A DNA stretch of 64,000 nucleotides from Turbatrix aceti (GCA_963969345.1 OZ017768.1:744001-808000), one strand, 5' to 3'. Counted from the stretch's first letter, positions 47,700-59,344 are shown. Numbers and translations: made by a program. Notes: generated by a model from the sequence alone, not told the origin.

Positions 47700-49246
47700 A
47701 GAAACATGTGCTTAATGATAAAAAACTAATGTATTCTTTAATTAACTTACCGAGGCTGATTGTTCCAAATCTACATCTGGAACAATGATTAACTGCCAGG
47801 CAGATGCTTTGAGATAGGTTGATCTTACGTTTCTTGGTGTACCATGTGGTAAACTGAAGGATGGCCCTCATCTTTCAATTGCTTGATGTTTCGTTTTTAT
47901 TCTTATACAAGTCAAACTTTAGTGATACATATTTAAAAAATGTTTTTTGTCAAATTGTGCAAAAAATACGGTTACAAGACCCAAAAACTTAATCTGAAAC
48001 CCGGACCCGTAGTTCGGGAAACTCAATCCAAAATCTGACTCGAACCAGAACAGACCCGAAAAACCACCTTTTCACAAAATTTTTTTTATAAATTTTGCTA
48101 TTAAAGGTATTCAATTTTTTCTTTATCGATGTTAGTATTTAGAACTCTGCCCCCATATTTGATTAAAAAAATATTTAGGAATCTGACATTTTTTTAGCGT
48201 TAAATGCTACACTGTAAGATACAAATCCACAAAGCATGGGTGCTTTGTATAAACGGAGGTAAGGTTGCAACTTATGTTTGCAGCTTTCGATGGAACACAA
48301 CTTGATTTGAGCCCACCTTAACACCCGCAAGATTTGAGCCGCCCTATGCCGTAAATCAACCTCTCCTTTCAACGTCGCATGATTCGGCCGCTTTTTTCCG
48401 CAACGCAAAAGCGTTCATATGATTTTTAAATCTGGTTTTAAAAAACCAGTCCTTCCCCACGCTTATACTGCTGTTTTTTTTGGTCGGGAAAACAATTATT
48501 TTTAATTTTTTGAAAAATTTACTTATACATTGTGCTGTCGGTTTGTAAGCATAATCCATTTTTTTTATTTTTTTACTGGTTCTCTCTCTTCAGTGGAACT
48601 GGTAATGTGGTATAGTAAATTATACGGCGTTATATTTACTACGTGTGCTATAACATGCAGCATTTTACCGATTCTGTTCATAAAAACGATATTATCAAAT
48701 TCCGTTCTGCACGAAAATACCTCTTACAAATTTATAGCTGCTATCAACATATGTAGCATTGTTATGCTATTTTTCCATTCTATTTCTGGCATCTTGATGA
48801 TTTTTCCTGAAGCATACAACAAATCTGCCACCAAAATTATAGGATCTTTCATATTTTCAGCGTACCTAAACTATGTGTTTCTAAATTTGGTGCTTTCAAC
48901 AAACCGTTTAATTTTATTTACTTTTCCCCGTTTTAAGAAAATTTTGTTTTCAACTAAAGCAATGATGTGCTGGTACGCATTCGCAATAGTTTTATTTGGA
49001 GTTTTGTTTTGCGTAATCCAGTTATTTGTTTCCGTAATCTTCATCCCAGACAGATACGATTGGTTCTTTGAGCATGAAAAGAATGCTACAGATGGCTACA
49101 TCATTAAAGTGGGATGGAACGTCCAACTAAGTTGTACGATCTTGACAGCCGCAATCTACGTTATAATTTTTGTGGCAATAAGAAAAAAAGTAAGCATCGA
49201 TCCGATTTTTTAAAATTTTTTAAAAGTTAAGAAAAAGCTTAAGAGC
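47700..49246. repeat. Segmental duplication, left copy (interrupted)
   Basis: About 1.55 kb nearly identical to 52191-53734, in direct orientation. It covers noncoding sequence, two short minus-strand frames of no recognised family, and the truncated receptor gene. On the right it is interrupted by MITE copy B at 49243. Confidence 0.92.
48605..49189 (+). pseudogene. Truncated serpentine receptor, copy 1 (3' part displaced)
   Basis: One exon of 195 codons starting MWYSKLYGVIFTTCAITC, nearly identical to copy 2 at 53094. A cttcag acceptor at 48591-48593 lies 11 nt before the ATG, suggesting SL trans-splicing. It has five hydrophobic segments, with LNLVLSTNRLILFTFPRFKK at the end of the third, as in nematode srx/srt-like receptors. 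The exon ends at a donor (aaa|gtaagc), but MITE B sits about 50 bp into the intron and an assembly gap follows, so no 3' exon can be seen. Even in copy 2 only a short tail exon follows. Whether it is expressed is unknown. Confidence 0.65.
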
Positions 49247-50306
49247 CACTCTGCGAGCAGATTTATTTCCGACTACACAGGTATTTTACACCTTCCGATG
49301 TTTTGTGCCAAAGTTGTAGGCACCTATAGGGAGGTTCCAAATTTCCATACCAAAATTTTTTTAGATGCCGGATTCTGGAGTTTCGGCTTCTGCAATTTTT
49401 GACGTCAAATTTTCAAACTGTTTCAAAAATTCTGATTTTTGGTATACATGGGGATCTTGGCACGAGAAATCGACTGGTGTATTTAGTTTTCTCAAAAAAC
49501 ATCTGACTTTTTTGAAAAAATGTGATTTCTGGTTTTTCCGCCCGTTTTTGTCCGTTGCTTGGCTCCAGCATCCGTATATTACCCGGCGAAGTGGTTTTCG
49601 CAGGCTAATCTTGTAGCTTGGTTTCTGCTCTATCGGGAAAAGTGAAAGAAAAAATATATTAGCTCCATCAATTTTCGTTTCGAATTTTTTTATGACGCCA
49701 ACTCGATCTAAAATGATTGAAAAAGCGCACAGATCTTCCCCGCTTTGTGTGCGCGCAACGTGCGAGCGCGCGCCGTGCTGCAGCGCATGCGTTTAGCACG
49801 CGTAATCTCTCTTTTTTCGCTTGTTTTTGATCGAGTTGGCGCTATAAAAAAATTCAAAACAAAAATTGATGGAGCTAACATATTTTTTCTTTCACTTTGC
49901 CCGATAGAGCAGAAACCAAGCTACAAGATTAGCCTGCGAAAACCACTTCGCCGGGTAATATACGGATGCTGGAGCCAAGCAACGGACAAAAACGGGCGGA
50001 AAAACCAGAAATCACATTTTTTCAAAAAAGTCAGATGTTTTTTGAGAAAACTAAATACACCAGTCGATTTCTCGTGCCAAGATACCCCTGTATGCCAAAA
50101 ATCAGAATTTTTGAAGCATTTTGAAAATTTGACGTCGGAAGCTTCCAGAAGCCGTAGCTCCAGAATCCGGCTTCTAAAAAAATTTTGATATGGGTATTTG
50201 GACCCTCCCCATAGATGCCTACAATTATGGCACAAAACATCGGAAGGTGTAAAATGCCTGTGTCGGACGCTTCACCTTACTAATAAAAAAGCTCACAGAG
50301 TGGGTC
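49243..50306. mobile_element. TTAA-flanked long-hairpin MITE, copy B
   Basis: 1064 bp, same family as copy A, flanked by TTAA (49239-49242 and 50307-50310). Ends gagccactctgcgagc and, reverse-complemented, gacccactctgtgagc. The arms are about 450 bp, with a GC-rich loop near 49730-49810 (gcgcgcaacgtgcgagcgcg). The matching site in the other segmental copy (53728-53731) is empty and has a single TTAA, which directly shows insertion with TTAA duplication. Confidence 0.93.
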
Positions 50307-50324
50307 TTAAAAGCTTTTTCTTAA

Positions 50325-50524
50325 NNNNNNNNNNNNNNNNNNNNNNNNNNNNNNNNNNNNNNNNNNNNNNNNNNNNNNNNNNNNNNNNNNNNNNNNNNNN
50401 NNNNNNNNNNNNNNNNNNNNNNNNNNNNNNNNNNNNNNNNNNNNNNNNNNNNNNNNNNNNNNNNNNNNNNNNNNNNNNNNNNNNNNNNNNNNNNNNNNNN
50501 NNNNNNNNNNNNNNNNNNNNNNNN
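50325..50524. other. Assembly gap, 200 N
   Basis: Exactly 200 N between the end of MITE B and the foldback repeat; true size unknown. It removes the rest of the left segmental copy and the left end of the foldback arm. Confidence 0.98.
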
Positions 50525-51547
50525 AAAAAAACGGTTTTTTTCGGAAATTTGAAAAATTCGGAATTTTTTAGAACTTGGATCAAAAAATGAATATCACCAG
50601 TCGAAAGCGAAGTATCTTTTTTATCTCCTGTGAAATTTTCATAGACTTACCACATCCCTGGGGCATACGGTAGCGATTCCCCCGAACCATACTTGTTCAA
50701 ACGCCTGAGGCTATGAGGTAAGGCACTGCAGAACAAAGTGAGGTAGAGCATCTTGTTAGAAATTTTTCGGCCTACAAAATCGTGTAACTCCTGAATTTCT
50801 ATCTATTTTTTTGGCCTCGCAATTTTAATTCGCGCAACATACACTCATTTTTGGTACCAATTTTCCAAAAATTGAAATCGAAAAAGTGGGGTCTGGGGGA
50901 AAAATCGCCATTGACACAGTTTTGGAGCGTTGTAGCATGAATCTTGACTCTAGACGTAAAAAACCCTGTAGAATTCAAAAATTTTATTATTTTGTTTTTA
51001 TAGGTTCGAGAAAGTTCCGAAAAATGCTTTTTTTTCGAAAATTCGAACTTTTAGGAATTTTTCGGTCGAAATTGAAAAAAATGAATATTATCACCGCATT
51101 TAGAATTCATTTTTACTCCTATACTGAAATTTTCAGCAATATTGCTTTCAAACTGAACGAATGGCGATTTTTCCCCCAGACCCCACTTTTTCGATTTCAA
51201 TTTTTGGAAAATTGGTACCAAAAATGAGTGTATGTTGCGCGAATTAAAATTGCGAGGCCAAAAAAATAGATAGAAATTCAGGAGTTACACGATTTTGTAG
51301 GCCGAAAAATTTCTAACAAGATGCTCTACCTCACTTTGTTCTGCAGTGCTTTACCTCATAGCCTCAGGCGTTTGAACAAGTATGGTTCGGGGGAATCGCT
51401 ACCGTATGCCCCAGGGATGTGGTAAGTCTATGAAAATTTCACAGGAGATAAAAAAGATACTTCGCTTTCGACTGGTGATATTCATTTTTTGATCCAAGTT
51501 CTAAAAAATTCCGAATTTTTCAAATTTCCGAAAAAAACCGTTTTTTC
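50525..51547. repeat. Foldback repeat with 388-bp arms
   Basis: The left arm 50525-50912 is matched by its reverse complement at 51160-51547 almost base for base (for example ggggtctgggggaaaaatcg near 50888 and its complement near 51170). The loop is about 250 bp. The left arm starts at the assembly gap, so the true end is not seen. It is not related by eye to the TTAA MITEs or to the foldback element at 26394-28093. No coding frame of interest. Confidence 0.9.
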
Positions 51548-52190
51548 GGACATTTATTGATTCGATATCAAAAAACTGAGTAAGCCATTCGAAAGGAAAT
51601 TTTGTTTTTAGTCTACCTTGAAATTTTCAGCTTTCTATCGACATTCCGAAGATCCGTGGATTTTTTCTTCCGAACCCTACTCGATTTTGATCAAAAATTG
51701 TCCCACAATTCCAAAAAACACATCAAAATGCTTCAAATATTATTCTAATTACAAATCTAATTTGAAAAAGTAAAAAATTCCAAATTTGGCCCAAAATTCT
51801 TTTTTTTGCAACTAATTCGACCAGCGCGCTCGGGCAGCGGGAAAATCTCTCGCCATGAGTGCGACGCGCGCTGAACGAAGAAAAAGCAGTGAGGGACCAG
51901 GGAAAGAAGGATAGTCCAGACAGCCGGCGCGTGCTATGCTTAACCATTAGATGCCGCGCGCTGTGACAACTATCAAACCGGTCCGACCCTTCACCCACTC
52001 GGGCGGCGGGGGGAGGTGACAAAAATCTCTTGTCTTATAAGACATTTATCCTCTTACCTCAAATAAGACATATATGTACCCAGAGATAAGTCATATTTTT
52101 TATTTCAAGACATTTTGTGTTTTAGATTTAAGGCATATTTCCTTTGAAATAAACAAGACATTTCTGTACTAGATATATTTTTTTGTGAGA
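51548..52190. other. Spacer between foldback and second segmental copy
   Basis: No gene recognised; a GC-richer part at 51830-52020 is open in one minus frame but shows no domain. Confidence 0.4.
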
Positions 52191-53734
52191 AACATGTGCT
52201 TAATGATAAAAAAACTAATGTATTCTTTAATTAACTTACCGAGGCTGATTGTTCCAAATCTACATCTGGAACAATGATTAACTGCCAGGCAGATGCTTTG
52301 AGATAGGTTGATCTTACGTTTCTTGGTGTACCATGTGGTAAACTGAAGGATGGCCCTCATCTTTCAATTGCTTGATGTTTCGTTTTTATTCTTATACAAG
52401 TCAAACTTTAGTGATACATATTTAAAAAATGTTTTTTGTCAAATTGTGCAAAAAATATGGTTACAAGACCCAAAAACTTAATCTGAAACCCGGACCCGTA
52501 GTTCGGGAAACTCAATCCAAAATCTGACTCGAACCAGAACAGACCCGAAAAACCACCTTTTCACAAAATTTTTTTTATAAATTTTGCTATTAAAGGTATT
52601 CAATTTTTTCTTTATCGATGTTAGTATTTAGAACTCTGCCCCCATATTTGATTAAAAAAATATTTAGGAATCTGACATTTTTTTAGCGTTAAATGCTACA
52701 CTGTAAGATACAAATCCACAAAGCATGGGTGGTTTGTATAAACGGAGGTAAGGTTGCAACTTATGTTTGCAGCTTTCGATGGAACACAACTTGATTTGAG
52801 CCCACCTTAACACCCGCAAGATTTGAGCCGCCCTATGCCGTAAATCAACCTCTCCTTTCAACGTCGCATGATTCGGCCGCTTTTTTCCGCAACGCAAAAG
52901 CGTTCATATGATTTTTAAATCTGGTTTTAAAAAACCAGTCCTTCCCCACGCTTATACTGCTGTTTTTTTTGGTCGGGAAAAGAATTATTTTTATTTTTTT
53001 GAAAAATTTACTTATACATTGTGCTGTCGGTTTGTAAGCATAATCTATTTTTTTTCTTTTTTTACAGGTTCTCTCTCTTCAGTGGAACTGGTAATGTGGT
53101 ATAGTAAATTATACGGCGTTATATTTACTACGTGTGCTATAACATGCAACATTTTACCGATTCTGTTCATAAAAACGATATTATCAAATTCCGTTCTGCA
53201 CGAAAATACCTCTTACAAATTTATAGCTGCTATCAACATATGTAGCATTGTTATGCTATTTTTCCATTCTATTTCTGGCATCTTGATGATTTTTCCTGAA
53301 GCATACAACAAATCTGCCACCAAAATTATAGGATCTTTCATATTTTCAGCGTACCTAAACTATGTGTTTCTAAATTTGGTGCTTTCAACAAACCGTTTAA
53401 TTTTATTTACTTTTCCCCGTTTTAAGAAAATTTTGTTTTCAACTAAAGCAATGATGTGCTGGTACGCATTCGCAATAGTTTTATTTGGAGTTTTGTTTTG
53501 CGTAATCCAGTTATTTGTTTCCGTAATCTTCATCCCAGACAGGTACGATTGGTTCTTTGAGCATGAAAAGAATGCTACAGATGGCTACATCATTAAAGTG
53601 GGATGGAACGTCCAACTAAGTTGTACGATCTTGACAGCCGCAATCTACGTTATAATTTTTGTGGCAATAAGAAGAAAAGTAAGCATCGATCCGATTTTTT
53701 AAGATTTTTTAAAAGTTAAGAAAAAGCTTAAAAG
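52191..53734. repeat. Segmental duplication, right copy
   Basis: Near-identical to 47700-49246. It keeps the uninterrupted TTAA site at 53728-53731. Similarity to the left copy probably continues to the right but is hidden by the gap there. Confidence 0.92.
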
Positions 53735-53897
53735 CTTTTTCTTAACTTCAAAGTCGCCGAGTTCCTTAACCCCACGTTTTTGACAGTCGTGTTAAAAAAA
53801 GGTTAGTATAATAATTTTTTATATCAATTTACATGATTGTATACGATTTTATTATTTTCAGATCAAAAAGGCATTTGTTGAGGCAGTAAAAAAGTAA
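53094..53897 (+). CDS. Short (five-segment) serpentine receptor, copy 2
   Basis: Exon 53094-53678 and a tail exon 53862-53897 join in frame to 206 residues, ending IKKAFVEAVKK. Hydrophobic segments lie at about 5-28, 43-68, 78-105, 115-143 and 167-193. The motif NRLILFTFPRFKKILF after the third segment is like the NR-box of nematode srx/srt-like receptors. Full receptors of this kind have seven segments, so the last two are missing. It may be a relic, or further exons may exist downstream that I did not recognise. A cttcag acceptor lies 11 nt before the ATG. It differs from copy 1 by only a few codons. Confidence 0.6.
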
Positions 53898-54701
53898 ACG
53901 AACGAAACCGAAAATGATCCCCGCCCATAAAGAATTACCGAGCTCGCTTTTTACGGATACCATGGAAAAGAATTGAGCGAAGAAGAAATCGACGATTATT
54001 TTTTGACGGAACATGAGTTTTTTGACCGAGAGAATAAAGAAAGAATTGACGTTACCAATATCGCTAGCTTCTGAAAAGGGAAAAACTGTAGATCAATGCA
54101 TATTTTCGGATCGACCTAAAAAGTATCCCAATATACCAAAGTTTTCGACCGCTCCAGAAATCGCCTTGTTCTTCGCCCGTTTCGGGTTTTCGGTTCGGGT
54201 ACCCAAAATTTTGGACCCGGGTCGAGTTTTCGGGTCAGGTGCCCGAATCTATGGGTTCGGGTCGCGAAGAGCTTATCTTTTATGAGATTTTTGTTGTTTT
54301 ATTGTTACCCGAACCCGAAATTCTGGTTATGTTGGGTCGGGTCCGAGTTCGGGTCGACTTTCGTGATGAATACCTGATGTGAGAGACAATGCTTGTTTGC
54401 TAGGCTAAAACAAACAGAATGCAACGCCTTGACTCTCTTGTTGGGGGGGAGATAACCTGAAGAATAAATTGACATTGAAAATCCTGAAATTTTTGAAGCA
54501 ATTTGAAATTTAGCACTTTATTGTGCTCCTTCATTTTCGTTGCGCATCTCGTTCGTATCTTCAATTCCGTTGTGTTTCTGTTATATAAATCACATGATTC
54601 ACATGCGATTGCGGGTAGGAGAAATTGAAAAAAAATTTGTATTTTTTGTCGCAACAACATATCGCCGCCAAGAGTTGACCCAATGTCTCGACAAATTCGA
54701 A
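53898..54701. other. Intergenic with degenerate CGGGT-rich repeats
   Basis: No gene recognised. At about 54175-54360 the words cgggtt/acccga recur many times on both strands (for example ttcgggttttcggttcgggt). Similar acccgaa words occur near 47995-48065 and 52490-52560. Confidence 0.5.
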
Positions 54702-57183
54702 ATGACATCCTGCCTTTTGACGCCTTGGCTTCTTTTGACTAGTCTAGTTTTTCCCGGGCTCTGTATAATACTCCCGACCTCAACTGGCAACGTGCACGTC
54801 TACAACGGAGTCGGCACTCATACGGCTGTCCGAGGTGTCACCGATCTTGTCGGAAAAGCCAGCATCCGGGAAATCTCCCGGGGCCGATCGAAGTGCAGCG
54901 AAATCTCCGGCTTCCTGCACGGTGACCTGGTCATCGTGCTTCTCACTGAGTAAGTACAAACCCTGCTTGCTCCGATTAGAAACGTTTCCTTTAGCGATTT
55001 TTGCCATCAAGTACGTGGCACGCTGCAGATCGCGATATCCGGTGAGTCCGCGCAGATACTGGTGATCGATGAAGGCGGCTCCCATACTACCGGCCATCGA
55101 TTCCGCGTCAACGAGTACGGCGCTCTCACCACGTACCTCAAGTCCGCATTGTTTGATGTCTTCGTAGAGCGCTTCATCGGCAACGGTGTGGTGACCCCGG
55201 ATTCCATCGAAATTCTCTCCTTCTACCATGTTCCCCGGTGGCTTGCCTTTCTCGTCGGTATAGCCACAGTTTTTGTTTTTCAATTTTATTGCCCGCAGCT
55301 TCTGGCGTTGCTGCCCCAGAACTCTGCCGCCGCCCTGAAGTTGCAGATCATTCGTTTGACAGCCGATCAACCGTCGAATTTAAAACGGAACAACGCCTAT
55401 TCCCACAAATCCCCAATCAGCGCTTCTGAATTCAGGCGGATGATGCATGTCTTAACCGAGTTTATAGTCGAGTACTTTGAGCACCCGGAAATCTACAACG
55501 TTTCCACCGACAAGCACCCGGGCTTCCTGTATCGCGGCGGACTGCCGAATGCCGCTCCGTACAAACCGGAAAGCTTCGAAGCCATCATGCATGATGTCTA
55601 TTTGAAAATCATCCCTGGTGTGAGTTGAGGCAAATTTTTATTAAGAATTAAATAACATCCTGCCGTTTGATGTTTCCTAACACATTTTTTTGAGGTACAA
55701 CACACATAAACTTTCAGATAACCCACTGGCAGCATCCGCGTTTTATGGGGTACTAACGGCGGGCAGCGCCCCTGACATTCTCGGAGAAACCATGATATCA
55801 ACCTTTGGATGTACCCAATTTTCTTGGGACGGCAGCCCTGTCTTCACGGAGCTCGAGGTGTGCATGCTTAACTGGGTGGGAAAGTTACTGGGCCTCCCCC
55901 CGGCTTTTCTCTATGGTGGCGACAACAGCGAGGACAGCAAAGGGGGAGGCTCCATTCAGGATTCCGCTACAGACGGCATTTTACTGTCGCTCCTTGCTGC
56001 ACGTCGGGTGGTCATACAAAGGGAAAAAGCTGGACCCCTCGATCTCATCAAGCGAGACGCGGATACCATGCCCAAGACCAGGTACATGGCTTATTCGTCA
56101 ACAGAGGCTCACAACTCTATCAACAAGGCCTGTCTGGTGGCCCTTGTACATCACCATACCATAGAACCCGACGATAAGCTGTCTATGCGAGGTGCAGCAC
56201 TTGAAGCGGCTATCAAGAAGGACATTGCGCGGGGGTACAAACCCTTCTTTGTCATGGCCAGCCTTGGTACCACCGCTTCCTGCGCTTTCGACAACGTCCG
56301 TGAGGTAGCTCTTGTGGCCAAGAAGTACAACATGTGGGTGCATGTCGACGCCGCCTACGCAGGTGCCTTCTGGTGCTGTCCGGAGTTCCGCTTTATGACT
56401 GACGGCCTCAGTGAAGTTGACTCCATCGATGTCAACTTCCACAAAGCCATGCTTATCACGCCGTCCGGAGCTTTCCTTTGGTGCAGGCGACAACACGACA
56501 TCCACGAGGCCCTTCGCGTCGACGCTGCCTACCTGCGTCGTCGGTACACCGGGGTCACGGATTTCAGGCATTGGAGCTTCGGACTTTCCCGTCGCACTCG
56601 AGCGCTGAAGATTTGGCTTCTGCTGCGGCTCTACGGCGTCAGGGGTTTGCAGGATCACAGTCGCAACGTAGGCACTGACCAATATTATTGTAAAAAAATT
56701 GATTTTTAGATCGTCAAGAACCAGCAGTACCTCACAAAACGCCTGCAAACCGACAAAAGGATCAAAGTTGTCACCACGCCGATGCTGGGTCTCGTCACGA
56801 TCCGGCTTAACATTGATGACATTGAAGAGAGCAACGACTTGACTAACAAGCTCGGCACCTTCATCAACGACTCACACAAGCTGTTCGTGACCTGCGCAAA
56901 ACCGGGCGGCGTCGAGGTCATCCGCTTCGTCATGGCCTACCACCGCTGCGGCGAGCAGGAGACGGAAGAAACTTACCAGATCCTCAGCGAGCTCATTGAC
57001 GAGTTCTCGCTCCTCAGCTCTAAACCCGACAAGACGACCCGTTTCACTGAGATGCCGATAATCGGCAGAACAGATTCAACAGTAACTATAAGGACGGCAA
57101 AATCTGTGCTGGGCGCTCATGCTTCAAATACAGAACTGCAAGTTGCAGACCGCAGATCACCGGTGCTTCACGGAGAAGTTTAA
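54702..57183 (+). CDS. Aromatic amino-acid decarboxylase-like enzyme with N-terminal membrane region
   Basis: PLP enzyme of the AADC/tyrosine-decarboxylase family, which makes biogenic amines. Exons are 54702-54949, 54995-55619, 55718-56667 and 56710-57183. The decarboxylase part runs from SASEFRRMMHVLTEFIVEYF to the C-terminus: GSAPDILGETMISTFGC, WVGKLLGLP, HVDAAYAGAF and FHKAMLI, with the PLP-lysine codon at 56443. Before it, in the same open exon, come a signal-like start (MTSCLLTPWLLLTSLVFPGL), about 170 residues of unknown fold, and a hydrophobic segment (WLAFLVGIATVFVF). This predicts a membrane-tethered enzyme. A 41-nt intron at 55259-55299 is an alternative that would end an upstream protein separately. 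In exon 3, conserved ITHWQHPRF is in one frame and the rest in another; the shift lies in a four-T run at 55741-55744. Using donor gtgtgag at 55618 instead keeps the frame but loses that motif. Confidence 0.7.
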
Positions 57184-57444
57184 AAACGTCATTGTCAATA
57201 TTTTTCACTGCTTGTATCTGACAGTAAAAGAGGCAAACTATTCATTCATTCAGCAGTATTATTTAATTTTTCAGATTCCGCCGAATTTTTGAAGGGATTC
57301 CGTTGCGGGTTGAAGCCGGCCGACACGCCAAACATTCTAATGCACCCCCGCTCGCAGGACATATACGGTCACAACTTTTGGATCTTTTTATTGTAATAGT
57401 TTTAAAACTACAATAAACGCCCAATTATATAGTCAGTTCTCTTT
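57184..57444. other. 3' flank between convergent genes
   Basis: Short spacer between the decarboxylase stop and the acetyltransferase B stop; nothing recognised. Confidence 0.4.
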
Positions 57445-58348
57445 TCATACTGTTTTACCAAGTGCGTGGATATGCGTTGAATCATCCGAGGTATCAGCAA
57501 AAACGGCTTTTCCGTGATCCAAGAAGTCGTCCACGGGGATTGAAAATAGTGACTTCCAGCCATCGCGGGTACATATTGTGAAACTACTTTTTGATGCAGC
57601 TAATAGTAGCACTTGTTGGACTCCGTTGTGTTTTGCAAGTTTATCTGCGACTTTGAATAGGTATGTTCCGATACCGTGTCTAAAAAATGAACAAAACATT
57701 ATAAATTATCATATAAAAAACATCCAACTTTTCATAATCCGGATGAACAGAGATAATTTCAATCAAGAGAACTTGCTTTACTTCCGGATCCAAAAATCGT
57801 CCCATGTTAGCCTCAACTGCAGACAGCAATACTTGAAGCTGCGCGACACATCGATGCTTTGCTCCAATCGCATCAATAGCCTTGCCGTGCTCTTTGGCCC
57901 ATTCAATAGGCTTTCCAGGTGCTAAAGGCCCAAAAACCCTAGCAATGTTATCATCGGTTAGGTAATGCGTTAGCATAAATCCCACGAGTCGGTGGTTCTT
58001 CTCGTCAAATGCCAATAAACTCGCGCCACTTCCCGCGCAGTTGTTCACAATTTTGTGTCCAACTGATTCGAGATTCTCAGAAGAAAAATCAGGATTGTTA
58101 CAGTAGAGAGAGCACGTCGGAAAGAAATACTTTAACATTGCTGTTCGCAGAAGATATCGATCATCCGCATCTGAGATTTCAACTCTCAGCTTGGTGTTTG
58201 AAAATGTTCGGCGGTCAAGAACTTTACGTTTGTTCTTTTCAAAACGTGTATCAATTATAAATCTTTGATCTGATGTCGCCGGCGTGGTGTATGAAACCCG
58301 ACTCCAGAGAATATTGGTTTTCAGACGATGACTTGTATACCGGAGCAT
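57445..58348 (-). CDS. GNAT-family N-acetyltransferase, paralog B
   Basis: Exons 58348-57729 and 57679-57445 join in frame to 284 residues. It is collinear with paralog A: the first exon has the same length (620 nt) and the intron the same phase. Motif A reads VHPDYEK then HGIGTYLFKVADKL, so the first Arg of the R-x-G-x-G motif is His here; the glycines remain. Other shared parts are LVGFMLTHYL, EHGKAIDAIGAKHR and FSIPVDDFLDHGKAVFADT. The basic N-terminus (MLRYTSHRLKTNILWSR) could be a mitochondrial presequence. Substrate unknown. Confidence 0.85.
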
Positions 58349-59050
58349 GGTTGTTGTATCTTTGATTTATTGTTATTTTGAATCGGCTACAAAATAACAA
58401 TACACTAATGTAAAGTAGGGGGAGGGGGAACTTACCCTCCGACTGCCAAAGGCTGACGTGACGTAAGCTTAGCGAGACAGACTCCGGAGCAGCCGGAGTA
58501 TGTCTATAGACAACACAATAGACGATAATAAAATGTACCATCATAAGGAGGAAAAGCTAGATATATGCTAATGAGCGCATAATTTACATAAAATATATCA
58601 CAGCATACGTGGAAGTATTTTTGTAACACAAAAAAAATTGGAAAATTCTAAACAATATTTACATTAAAAATAGTTTTGTTTACAGCTCTGCATCCATACA
58701 TAAAACGGTGACACATGTATTTCACTTTTTTTTATAAATTTGTTGTCAAAAGAATAAATTTGAATCTTGAAAACAAATTTATAAAAAACAAGTGAAAAAT
58801 ATGTCTAACAGAATTCAAAATAAATACAATTGTAAATCCGCGTCGAAAAAAATTCTTGAATACACCAGATACAACTGCTTGTATGCGTAAAATTTTCACG
58901 TGTTGTATTATATGTACAACAATTGATGCCACAAATGCAAAACTTTTCGACGTCAACAAATTCCGCAAAACAGAGCAAATGTGAAACATAATATTTATAT
59001 TTAAAGTTTAAAAAAATTTGTAAATTTTTTCTGATTCATTTCATTTTTTT
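58349..59050. other. Intergenic, no gene seen
   Basis: AT-rich; contains the presumed promoter of acetyltransferase B near its left end. Nothing else recognised. Confidence 0.4.
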
Positions 59051-59344
59051 ATGATGACTGAAATAATCAAACCGTCAGAGGTATTGTTTAATGTTGGTCG
59101 AACAATTGGCTACGTATTTCTTGCCATAAAGCTGTTAAATGATATTATCATGAAGCAGAAACATGACAATCGTTTACATAATCTTCATGTTTATTTCTTC
59201 TGTTTTTATTATTATTTTTGGAATAATATGTGCATATTTCTCAGATTTTCCACGGCCGTCGAAGACAGCTCTCCTCTTCGTACAATCTCGCCCTTCTTCT
59301 TTGTGATTTCACGGTTAATTGGTGTGTACGACAAAGAGCAATAA
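59051..59344 (+). pseudogene. Possible receptor gene fragment
   Basis: A frame starting MMTEIIKPSEVLFNVGRTIG continues with YVFLAIKLLNDIIM, similar in position and pattern to the first transmembrane segment of receptor paralogs 1 and 2 (FGLKLLNTATMII). The rest does not match and has no receptor landmarks. If related, it is a decayed fragment between the two receptor pairs. Confidence 0.3.

Noticed and set aside
48175..48408. Minus-strand 77-codon frame present in both segmental copies
   Set aside because: Conserved only because the segment was duplicated recently; no recognisable domain or splice context.
54780..55370. 196-codon minus-strand open frame
   Set aside because: Lies antisense to the decarboxylase exons, whose frame has clear family motifs; it is a shadow frame.
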